Source: Tetraselmis striata (taxonomy: Eukaryota; Chlorophyta; Chlorodendrophyceae; Chlorodendrales; Chlorodendraceae). Taken from it: a stretch of DNA of 64,000 nucleotides. The stretch is from positions 28,933 to 92,932 of the forward strand of contig VCJN01002823.1 of NCBI GenBank assembly GCA_006384855.1, given 5' to 3'. Position 1 is the stretch's first letter, and every line of letters starts with the position of its first letter. The translations under genes were made by a program, and so were the position numbers. The notes under the pieces are model-generated. The model did no database searches, had not been told where the DNA came from, and saw only the letters and a list, made by a program, of their open reading frames with translations. Shown one piece after another: positions 35,759 to 46,895 of this stretch.

Positions 35759-37192
35759 TCTGAGCCGGCACTAATCCAAGGCCGTGCTGTTTGCCGGGCT
35801 CAAGCTTGCGGCAGCCGGCGGCTTCCGCGTGGTGCTTGGTTGTTGGCTGGTTGCACGTTGCCGACGAGCCGGACTAGCCGGCCCTACTTCGGCACCGATG
35901 AAGGAACTAGCACTAAGTACTGCTTGTGTCAATGTAGTCCGGTAGTTGGGTGACGGTGCGATGGAGCGACAACGCGCGCACCGGCATCAGATGCCGGCCA
36001 ACCGGGAATACAAGCGCGGCACAAGAGGGGCAGGTATGCCCAAGCTTCGCGCTCTTCATGCGCGGGCGACCAGTAGCCAGGTGATGAGGGCGGTTATTAC
36101 TACGGCTCGGCTCCAGTCTCACACTTGAAACTTTCAAAGCACTCTGCCATCATGTGAGAGGTCTGCTTGCTACGCCAAGGGGACCTGGGAAGCGCTCATG
36201 CAAGCCCATAATCCTTATATCACCCGCCCCGCCGCCATCATCAGTGTCGTCACAGTGGTCACACACTACCGTACCTGGTGTGTACTTGCAAGCATAATTT
36301 ATTTTATATCGTCAACGTTTATCGTACTGGTACGAGTACGAGGACACGGAATAATGAAAACAGCATTATTGGTACAGCTGCAGGCGGAGCAGTACCTAAT
36401 TCCTACTTGCTGCCAATCAAAAGCTCTGCTACTCAAAACTCTGCTGATGCTGGAGTTCTATAGCGAACATCTATGGGGATAGAGGACAAATGGCAGCCAT
36501 CGAAAGCTGATGATGCTTCAACGTAGTCGCTATATGCATGCTCTGCCGGAGCAAAATCTTCACTGCATGTCCGAATATGCTTCCTCAATTCATCAATCAT
36601 TCGTCGGATTTGATATGAATAGAGCCAAGCCAATATGCCGTAGTTAGACGCACTCTTATGCGGCAAAACAGTCATTGAGGAAATGGCCGCCCGCAAGGCG
36701 CACAAACAATTCGCCCAGGGAAGGAAAAAAACAGCGTTGTTTGCGCAATCAAGGGGATATTTACAAGGGTGGTGCATGAGTGGGCTGTAGGGTGATTTTG
36801 TCACAACATTACTAATTAGGGCATAAGCGTATAATATTTATGTAGTTATGCGCCCAGCATACCATAATTATGGCATAGCTATGAGCATACATATTCCTCG
36901 CATAAGGCATAAGGCATCCGAAGGGATAACTAATTATGTCAAAACTATTGCCCTAATTAAGCCTACTTAAGCTCAGTTATGTCCACCAATAAAAATACTT
37001 GAGCAAGTTTACACTGTGCTATAATTTGTACCAGACTCCTGCTGGATTATCTGTGCACATTGCAATGCTTATCTGTGTGTATAATAATGACAACTAATAT
37101 ACAGTAGTACACATAAACATGCACATTAACAGATAATACACAGACACACAGACATGCAGACACAAAAACACACAGACACAGACACAGATAAT

Positions 37193-37225
<33 letters not shown>

Positions 37226-37232
37226 CACACAC
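37193..37232. repeat. AC dinucleotide microsatellite
   Basis: AC repeats with one interruption near 37219. Confidence 0.95.
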
Positions 37233-37719
37233 ATGTATAGCGGCAGAGTGACACATGCAAACATTTGATATGCGACATGTGTCAGTAACCCAACCAGCGG
37301 CAGCGAACAATACATCATTGATTTTTTTTGTTTTCCAGTGTGTTATACAATAAATTCAATGCCAATGTTGCACCAATGCGCCTATTTCAGTGGTGCCCAA
37401 GCAAGGAGTCAACCCACTACGGCTGACCGCACCATATGCAAAAAATGACTATCCAGGTCCCAGTGTGACAATACCAACTTATCGTAGCCGTGCATCTACA
37501 GGAAGCAAGCAGCACCGTCTGCGCTTTGGATCGCGGTCTCCATGTCCGTCATGGCACCAAGTCGATTCTCGGCGCCGGCGGACACCTCCAGCAGGACAAC
37601 CCCATGCGCTGTCTCGCTGAATCCAACAGGGACCATAGCCTCCTCTCCGCACATCCATCAAGCTGTTATAATAGTACGACCGGAGCACGTTATTTGACAC
37701 ATTGCTGGCCACCGCGTGA

Positions 37720-38460
37720 TGCCGCCGCGCTGCCCCCATGGATGCCCCGAGCGGTGGACGCGCGTTGGCATCACAGCCTTACAGCAGTCGTTCCTGCAGT
37801 AGCACCACCCGCACCCCCTTCTACCCGGACGGTGCAACTAGCCGGCCTCCCGCTGGTTTGTGCGGTTCTCGGGAATGCTACCACCACCCGTGGCACGGGC
37901 ATAGCCCTCAGACCTAAGCTCGTCACGCTTGGGGCAGCCGATGGTCGATCGAGCGCGAGCTAACCTTCTCTACATCTGCCCTTGCGTGCCGATGGGTCGC
38001 ATGGGTGAGTGACGACGGCCGGATATAACTCGGCTGCTGCCCGCCAGCGTCCCCCGCAACAATCCCAACAACTGCGAGGGGACGGGGATGTGAGCACAGG
38101 GTTGAACACAAGTCCAGAGACAAATACAGCATAAGGCATAAGCAGAAGGCATGGCATAGTTCGTGATGTTATGCTGCCATAACTACTCAAAAATATCCTG
38201 TATAAACGGGCCAAAATGTGGGCCGAAGCCTGCTCACTTCTCCACTTTCATCGGTGTGACGACGGATATATCTCGTTAATTATTCGCATCTGCGACGCCT
38301 CGCTGGTGTTGGGATTGTTGCGTGAGACGCTGCTGGGGGCGGGCAGGGCGGCAGCCGAGTTCAATCGCTGATGGGGACGGGATGTGATGAGGCTGTGAAG
38401 CCGCCACCGTGCGTCCACCGATCGGGGGATCCGTGGGAGTAGGGGCGGCATCATGCGGTG
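37720..38460. repeat. Imperfect inverted repeat (MITE-like)
   Basis: The left part (around 37725-37780 and 38020-38090) is similar in reverse complement to the right part (around 38300-38370 and 38396-38456), with shared words such as GGCATCA and CAACAATCCCAACA. Ends and target duplication are unclear. Confidence 0.45.
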
Positions 38461-38726
38461 ATGCCATTTAGATGGCACTGCCTGATTGCCGCACCGCCTG
38501 GTCGCTTGGATAGTCATTTTTACGGTGTGGCCACTTCGGAGTTTGACTCACCCAAGCTGGCGCAACATCGCAATACGCGCATTGACGAAACACTGGCATT
38601 GATTTTATTATGTTTTAACATGCTAATGAGTTACAAAAACAAAATAACCCAGTAAGAATGTATCCTCGCCAATTGCCACATATATCACGTTTCTGCATGT
38701 CTGCCAGGTAGTCATCATGGCACTCC

Positions 38727-38753
38727 GTGTGTGTGTGTGTGTGTGTGTGTGTG
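38727..38753. repeat. GT dinucleotide microsatellite
   Basis: Uninterrupted GT repeats. Confidence 0.97.
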
Positions 38754-39444
38754 GGGTATTACGGTGGGTGTTTACAAATGTATAATTCGATCAGGCGTAC
38801 TATTCTGATAGGACGTGAGTACCAATGACTGACTGGCTGACTGAATATATACCTGGCGCGATATCCTTTTATGCCCACATAGTGATGTGTGAGCATCATT
38901 TCTTACTCATATAGCCAGTACCATGATATTATAGCATCATACATTATCATACTCACAGAAGCACGAAGAAACCCAGCAGTCTCGTAGAAATTGTGGAATA
39001 ATTTATGCCGTAGTTATTCCTATGTCTAATGCGTGGAATGCTTATGTTCATGTTATGGTACAGTATGGTATGGCATGGTATGGTATGGTTCAACCCGCCC
39101 AGCCCGGAGGCCTGGGGTTGCTAACGGGCATCACCCGACCCAATTGGGTGCCTGGTAGTAGCCATAGCTAGATTTTGAGTGGACTGGATTTTAGTGGAGG
39201 ATCTGCCGCCTCGATCCGGGGGGCTTACGACATAGTTATGGTATGCCGGGCGCATAACTATGCGGTTATGTCATAGGTAGTCATGTCATGACAGCACCAC
39301 CCCACATTCCACTTCCGCAAAGCCTGACATTTACAAGGGGGTAATTATATTGCATGGGAGATTGCATGGGGGTGGCGGTGGGGGGGGGGGGGGGGGGGGG
39401 GCGGGGGGGTCCCATGCAAGCTCCATGAGGGCATCCATCGCGGT

Positions 39445-40944
39445 TCACTCTACGTAGTCCACGTCATCCGTCAAGCCGTTCTGCATGCCAGGGCGGGCCA
39501 GGGGACATCAGCGTCAAAAGAGTGCAGCCAGGACTTTGATGGGCCCTGAGATCCAAAGCAAACAGGCATTGATCGCACCTCCACGAAGAACTTCTCTACC
39601 TCCGTCTCCCTGCCCTGAAACTTCTTCTTGATCCAGTCCTTCGTCGTGTAAATGTTGTCTGCATCCCAAGACACAGCATTCAAGGACCAGCATCAGCGCA
39701 CTTAGCCAGGCAAGCAGGGCAGCACCGCTGCGAAAGGCAGCAACGTGGGACGTGTCCTACACGCATGGCCATGCACCTTGACATATATTGGCGGAGACTC
39801 GCACAAGCGGAATGGCCGCAGCTGCAATCGAGCAGGCCACACCCGCTCTGCGAGTCAGTGATGGTTATATTTGTTGGGGACAATCAGCCCAAAGCACAGC
39901 CGAATGGAGCAGCCAATGCATTTCTATTGCCATTGCATCCACAGCAGTGGCTACGCGGCGCGGCAGGGCTATATGCAGCGCACCCATTTTGTGAAACCTC
40001 GCTGCGTCTGAGCTCGAGAGGTGCTCCACCTCCTCCCACAACTTTGGCAGCTGCTGCGTCATCCCTTGTAAAACCTTCTGCCTGGCTTTACACTCCGTCT
40101 GAGGTGTACAGGGGAGTACCCGAGTCACTCAGTGGAAGGAATTATCGCAGCCACCCCATCATCCTATGCGGAGATCCTCAGAGATCCTATGGCGATGCAC
40201 TCATAGCGTGACGGGCTACAGCGTGGCACGGTGCAGGAGTGTCACCGTTTCTGTGCGCGCTGCGTTGGCCTCCTCCACCCCTGCCGCCAGCTCGACGCAG
40301 CGTTTCTTAGCGCCCTCCGCCTTACATAGCGATGACTTCAGGCCCGCAACCACCTGAGAATGGGCGCCGCCAAGCGACCAGGCGGATTCAGAAAAAGGAA
40401 ACAGGCCCAGGCGGGTTGCCCCCCTCTCTCCCCCCCACCCCCCCCCCCCCCCCCCTCCCACCTCTCTCCACCTACTGCCTGGGCATCACCTTGGAAGATG
40501 TCTCAGAGGGGAATGCCCAAAGGAAGTTGCTGATGCCGATCTTATCCTGATGCACCATATCGTCGTCCACCAGGCTCTGTACCACCTCCTTCACGCTCTG
40601 AAACGTCACGCCCTTCTTCACCGCTAGCTTCTCCACGTCCTGCACGCCAATGATAAGCGCACCCATGCAGCCCGGCAGCGCCCTGCAGTAAGTAGGTGTC
40701 CGACGCTTCGTATGACGTTGTCCTATTCGCACACCCGACGCCCCATATCAACAGCCACACCACCGTGGCCATTGGACGCCTTGGATGGCAGGACAGCGGA
40801 ATTGAAAGCGCTGGGCCGGACGTGGCACATGCGGAGGGAGGCGGGCGCCACCTTAAAAAGGAAAACATCCATGCTTTCGTAGAAGATCTGCATCACCTTG
40901 CCTCGCTTATCCTCCAGCGACAGCCCGCGCTTCTTGCCGCTCAT
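39445..40944 (-). CDS. MND1: Meiotic nuclear division protein 1 (MND1)
   Basis: MND1 pairs with HOP2 and helps RAD51/DMC1 recombinases in strand invasion during meiosis; it acts in the nucleus. Seven exons: 40944-40852, 40639-40490, 40353-40246, 40098-39984, 39821-39777, 39658-39579, 39480-39445, giving 208 residues, very close to the usual length of about 205. The protein begins MSGKKRGLSLEDKR, the family hallmark, followed by the winged-helix stretch VTFQSVKEVVQSLVDDDMV and KIGISNFLWAFPSE. A coiled coil covers about 83-170. The C terminus has DNIYTTKDWIKKKF and ends TDDVDYVE, matching the DNI...KSW..KKF and D(F/V)DY ends of the family. Exon 5 is only 45 nt; it was placed by phase and alignment and restores the residues before DNIY. 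Confidence 0.95.
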
Positions 40945-43534
40945 AGCGGCGTCACAAAGCTTAGCGAGAGTACCAGCGAGCAGCGGACGCAGCGGTGACC
41001 GCGTCAGGCCAGCGCACCGCGGCCGCTCCGGGCAGCGCAGCACACGTCGAGCCGACGGCAGCTGGCCTGAGAAGGAGCAGCGCACTCGCACGTGCCTGCG
41101 ATACTGCCGGTGGCTGTGCTGGTCAGAATCGAATCCTGGGGCTCACGAGCGAAGGCTGCGGGAATGAACGCTGTACTACTCGCGGGCTGTCAACGGTACC
41201 ATATGTGCTTCACAAAGTGAGACTTCACATCCGCGACACGACAGCGGTGGCGCTACGGGCTACAGGGCACATCTAAAGCAACAACCCCTTGCCCCGCGCC
41301 ATCAGAACGCGTTCGCTACAATGGAAGAACACAGTTCTGCCACTAGGCCACAGGAAGAAGTAGTGTCCATGCCGCCGTCATACACTTGAACGGATCAACA
41401 ACCCCTTGCGGTCTTCCGCCTGGCCGGGCTGGCGACGGATGGGCTGGCAAATGCAGCTGACAGCTGCACAGCGCAGTGATGTCGAAATTCAAATTAGTCG
41501 CCCGCGCCACTGCAATGTACTACATTTTGCACACATTTTCAATATGTTGTATTATTATTGCAGTATTTCAATGCATCAACATTATTCAATATATATTTAT
41601 TACATACAATAATGCAGGCCGCCGCACGACATTAGGCCGGCAGCAGGCCCCTGCTGCTATATATTGAAAATGTGTAATAAAGGGCTAGCAAGTACGGATT
41701 AAAGTAAATCTACGACAATTCTGTTTCAAATATGGTTGTTGGATGGTATGCTACGAAGCAGTAGCGACCCTGTAAAAAAAGGATGCCAAGTATCATTGGA
41801 AACAAGGTTATTTGCGCGCGTTTCAGCAGCAGTGGTGTCACCTGTGTCCGTTGTGTGCTCGGTATCATACTCGGTTACACAGCACTCAGGCGCTGGGCGG
41901 AGTTATTTGGGACGATGACATACATCGGGGTGTATTTCATCGTCGCTAGCGACTATATCCACGGCTCGGGGTTTATGTATCGATAAGCGCATGCATTATG
42001 ACATAGTCGCCGCTATATATGGGCATGTAGCGACCCTCCTGGGACTAGAGAGTGAGCAGCGACCATAATATCTGACGTCGAAAACTTGAAACGCGCTACG
42101 GTACGTCCGTGCGAGAAATCATAGAAATAAATACCACGGCGCCCGGATCAACCCCTACGTACTGGTACAAGAGGCACAAGTACTGGTACCGTAGCAGGCC
42201 GCTATGCGTAAGTTTTTGCTGCCATATACCGCTATAGCGGGAACCGCAGCGCATGTGATCGAGACGCAACGTCAACCGGCCATTCCTTTCGCCCACACGA
42301 GATTGGACGGTCTCACGTACGAGATACGCCCGGTCCGCGCGCGCTAGTTCCAGCAACCGCCCGCCGCGCTCCCGCGGGAGAGTCCCCAACGTCTCTACTC
42401 CGCTAGTTTTCGTTTCGCCGCTGGAACGTCGTTTATTACATAGTGGGCGGTGACAGGCCTGTATGCCGTCTGCATATTACCGCGGCCACTAGCTGGATCA
42501 CTTTCCCCAAACAGATCCGGCCAACTTGTTTTCCCACTAGCAGACACAGTGCACCGCCCATCTCCCAGCCCTATCTATACCCCTTGGTGACAGCCCAGTC
42601 CTTCCTGCCCCCCCCCCCCCCCCCCCCCCCTATTTTCACCACATTCCTCGGCGCCCGCGAGCTCCACCCACTCGGGTCCACCGCAGCACACCCCGAGTAG
42701 CCCGCCAGAACCCGACAGAACGCCTTGACGTGCACACCCGATCGCGGCCCCACCTTACCCCCACTCTTTCTCCACCCCCGCGCCCACTGCCCTCTGTGCG
42801 CTGTCGCCACCTGTACAACCCAGGCTCTCTATCGCAACACGGGCAGCATAGAACAGGGCCAACCTGGTACTCGACAACACGCGACAGGTCAGCACTCCCG
42901 TGTGCATAACCCGAACAAACAATTCAAACAATGAACTGTCACGGTACGTTATCTAGTATATTTTGTACTTTGGTCAAATTATAAGCCCCACCGCGCGCCA
43001 TCCTTCCCGACCTCCCGACCCACCCTCTCCGAATCATTCCAAGCCCTTCTTCCTCCTCGTGCGTAAGCTTTACGTGAAAGTTTGGTGTGATCTGCCCCCT
43101 TTCCTCTGAGGAAGCACGGGCGAGAGACCAGGGAGGGACGATATATTTTGGGAGGCTGTCATGGCAGTGCGCGCGCCTCCCGCTACCCGTAGTCGGCCCG
43201 CACTCGGAAAATACTTCCAGATATCCCTAGGGATATATCCTCTAGGGGTTTTGCAGCGCCGCTCGACGTCGAGGGAGTCCATCACTCGTCTTATCCTCGT
43301 ACGCGTCTTGGACTGTGCATCGCTGACTCTGGATTTCTGTAAGCTGTACCTCTGCTTATCCGGTTTTCGCGCCACTTGGCGGCAGGGTCCCTGCTGGGCC
43401 CGCCCTTCCGCTGCCCAGTTCCAAGCCCTTGCGATCACACTGACACTGAATTGCCCCCCATGCAGGTACCTCAGCGGAGTTGCCGCTCCTCGAAAATAAT
43501 AGTCAGCGTAGGCCCAGGAGCACCCCTCAGGACA
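40945..43534. other. Divergent intergenic region between MND1 and CBM20 gene 2
   Basis: No supported gene. The region holds the 5' flanks of two divergent genes and a C23 run at 42608-42630. Frames across the C run are artefacts of base composition. Confidence 0.55.
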
Positions 43535-46500
43535 ATGGTCTTTCCGGGCAGGGCAATTGCCAGCCGGCGGACGGCTGCGTTCTCGCTGTCCCCTGCATCA
43601 ACCGCCCGGGCAGCTATCCCACGAGCCGCACCCCGGTTGGTAGCACGCGTCGTGGCCAGCCAGGCGGATCGCCGGGGAGGGCCGCCGGCGGAGTCGGTGT
43701 CGGAGTGGCGCTCGGAATTCGAGGAGCGGCGCGAGGCCCGGCGCTCAGATTATCGCAATCGATGGAGCACCGCGCTGCAAGCCAAGCATGGTGCCCCCCC
43801 CCTCCCCCCCCCCCCCCCCCCCCTTCCCCCCTTCCCCCTATAATCTAAGTTCATAGTGTACAACCCGTGTGCATAGCCCCCGGGTTCCCCCTCTCCTCAC
43901 CACAGCTGCTATCATCAATGCTGCAATATTGCCATTGATTGCACTGGAGGTGTCCCCCGATATTGACAAGACACAATCAATTGGTCATTCCTGAACTTGA
44001 TGTCTCCCTTATTCCCCTTGCAGAGGAGGCAGCTGAGAAGCGGAAGAGCGTGCAAGACGCCGCGCGCCGAGCAGCCAGCCGCCCCACAGAAGCCACCGCC
44101 CCCGCCCTGCAGCCACCACCCGCCCGCCGCACGTTCTCCGCCGCCCCCAGCGCCAGCGCCGCCCCCGCAGCGCCGGCGCCATCGCCCAACCACGTAGAGG
44201 CGCACATCGTGCGCTCCGAGGGGCTCGCCTCCGCTAGCGGCGCGTGCTCGGTGACGTTCAACCTCAAGTTCCACACGGAGTATGGGCAGAGCCTGAAGGT
44301 CATCGGCAGCTGCTCCTCCCTCGGTGAGTGGCTGCCTGCGTCTGGCTAGGACGGACTTGGTCTGAAAACAGTTCTGCCCCTGCCAATCGCCCCACTGGGA
44401 GGTCAGCGGCATGCCTCGAGGCGTGAGAGAAAGATTTGCTGGTGCCTGTCTGCCTGCTGGCTGAGTAGTGCGCTGTGACGGCAACTGGCAGGCTCGTGGA
44501 ACCTGTTGCAGGCGCCCACGATGCTGTGGGGGCCGAACGACGTTTGGAGCGTCGTCATCAACGTGGACCAGTCCAGCGTGCTGGAGTACAAGTACGTGCT
44601 GCTGGACCGCTACGGCCAGCCGATGGCCTGGCAGCAGGGTAACAACGGCGTGCTGGCCGTGAAGTCTGCGCAGGAGGAGCTGGCAGTGCACGACAACTGG
44701 TGCGCCGACCCTCCCCCAGCCCCAGCAATTTTCCCAGCCTCGTCTCCTGACTCTCTCCACATTGTGTGTTCTGCTGCTGACACTGCGTAAATCAAAAGTG
44801 GGAATGCATACGACAACCCTATCATTTTTTATTTTACCTTTCTTTACATCTGTGTCCACATCCGTCATGGCGCAATTTATGTACACACGTCATTGGTGTT
44901 ATCTGCCAGGAACTAGCTAGCAGCACATAACATCTCCCGTATGAGTGTATGTGTCATGAAAACATCGTGCACATACCGCAATCACTGGGATCACCGATGC
45001 CCATCATTGCTATCAATTATTCCCAGCCACCTGCTAGGACTTCAGTTGTTGCAGCGCGCTCGTGTATCCGCACATTTCCCACGCCCATGGTACGCCTTTG
45101 GCAGATCGGTATCCTGTGTGAGCTGGCACGTCGGCTGTTCCTACTGCTGCCGTGCTGATGCTCCGGATGCGTGATGCAGGGAGGGCGGCCCTGGCGCGTC
45201 GGTGCTGTCGAAGGACGGCTCTGTGACCCGCGAGAACCAGCTGCTGAGCTGGGCCAAGTGAGTCCCCAGCCAGTGGTGCCAATCTGCCTCGCCTCGATTA
45301 GAGCTGGCTGGGATATGCATATCAGTGGGGAAACGCGGATGGTGCCATGGCAAGGCTTAACACCCCTCCATCCTTCTCCCTCAGTGACATTGAGGCCATG
45401 ATGTCCAACACAAAGAACCAGCTGCGACAGTCGAGCATGGAGCTGACCGCCGCCAAGGAGGAGATCCGGGCGGCGCGCATGGAGAACGCGCACCTGCGAA
45501 CTGAGCTGCAGGTGGAGCGCGCAATGGCCAAGCGCCGCGAAGAGGAGATCAGGGTGAACTCCCCTTGCTGTCCCTCTTGACCACACCCATGCGTCGATTT
45601 TTCGGCGGTGAGCTTTATTGCCGTACGGGTACCCATATAGTGCAGCGGATCGGGCCTATAGGTGCATGACTAAAGCGCTTATCTACTGGCATGTACTACT
45701 AAGTACTATATATAATCCACCCACCCACCTGCCCACCCGCCTACGGTCCTTAATTACACAGCCGTCCAATTACGATCTCGCGGTTGGCAGGTACTGGTAC
45801 TGGTACTCGCTACTCTCTGCTGGTAACGGGAAAAAACAACTGGTACAGGGTAGCGACAACTTCAAAGCGCTTAAAAACCCAGAACTGCTGGTACTGGTAC
45901 TGGTACTCGCTACTCGCTGCTGGTAATGGATAAAAAACTCTGGTACTTCAAAGCGCTGGCAATGCACACGCTCGCTGCTGGTACTTCAAAGCGCTGGCAA
46001 TGCAATTCATGGAACTGTAGATAGGCCAGTGATATAGAACGCGTTCTTTTAAAATTTTCTGAAAAATCGACGCATCGCTGATTCAACTGTCAAGTTACTT
46101 CATATACTTGGCTTAAGCATCTCATGAATATCAACGCGCGCACGGTACACCACAACCCCGCTTCGGTTTCGGTAGACGCTGCTGCATTCTGCTTCAAAAG
46201 AAAAAGCTATGACTTTCTGGAGGGCTGTCAAAATACACCACGCATGTAGCCCCGAGTCTCCGACGATGGTGCAGGAGAAGTCGTTACTGTTGCGATCCAC
46301 AAACTCAATCAAATGTGCTGGCATTCACGCATGCAATGCGAAGTAGGCATACATACATGATTGGATGGCGAAGAGTGAGGTGACTGATCCTGTGGCGGCG
46401 GCATGTATGCAGGAGCTGAAGGAAGCCAACCTGCAGCTATCGATGCAGCTGGCAGAGTCCAACTCGGGCTTCAAGAGGGCGCTGGAGACAGCAAGCGTGC

Positions 46501-46895
46501 TGCTGTCGGAGCTTGACGAGATGAGTACCGGGCTGATCACCATGCCCCCGGATGTGACCGCCAAAGTGCAGGGTCAGTCCCACTGCTAGAGTGCCCCCGC
46601 GCTCAGCCCGCACGCTGCCCCCTGAAGGCCTCTATCTCCAGTTGTCCACCTGTCGTGCAATGCCATGCCATGCCGTGCCTAACCCCCAGCCGTCTGCCTA
46701 CTGCCGCGCACAGGTGACGCTGTCGACAAAAACAGCGAGTCCGCACCGACTGCGCCCAGCACCGATGCTGTGCCGCATCACGGCAGGTCGCGCGGCTACG
46801 CGGTCGCCGCCTCCGCCGTAACCGCTACCCACCTGATCGCGCTGGAGTCCAGCTCAGAGGAGTATGCTGCGGAGGTCAGCGCGCGCCAGCAGTAG
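43535..46895 (+). CDS. CBM20 starch-binding coiled-coil protein 2 (predicted plastid protein)
   Basis: Paralog of the gene at 22157-26183. Exons: 43535-43790, 44024-44323, 44492-44699, 45180-45257, 45385-45553, 46413-46572, 46714-46895; 450 residues. Exons 3-5 (208, 78 and 169 nt) have exactly the same lengths and phases as exons 3-5 of gene 1. Residues 1-50 look like a chloroplast transit peptide (MVFPGRAIASRRTAAFSLS, then Ala/Arg-rich). SEWRSEFEERREARRSDY follows at about 57, an Ala/Pro-rich linker at about 105-145, CBM20 at about 159-255 (YGQSLKVIGSCSSLGSWN, VLEYKYVLLD, MAWQQGNN), and a coiled coil at about 285-380. The C-terminal tail is not Gln-rich, unlike gene 1, and its last exon has no counterpart there. 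A function in starch-granule or pyrenoid organisation is inferred from architecture only. Confidence 0.9.
45791..46010. repeat. Degenerate tandem repeat of GGTACT units in intron 5 of CBM20 gene 2
   Basis: Short runs of GGTACT, GCTACTCGCTGCTGGTA and TTCAAAGCGCT recur several times. It lies in an 859-base intron, the longest of the gene. Confidence 0.75.

Larger units (their letters stand above)
35759..39444. other. Intergenic between SAC9 and MND1
   Basis: No supported gene. The stretch contains AC repeats (37193-37232), a GT repeat (38727-38753), an imperfect inverted repeat (about 37720-38460) and G22 at 39380-39401, 44 bases beyond the MND1 stop. A UGUAA motif at 39335-39331 is a candidate MND1 polyadenylation signal. 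The AT-rich part around 36200-37050 shows nothing recognisable. Confidence 0.55.
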
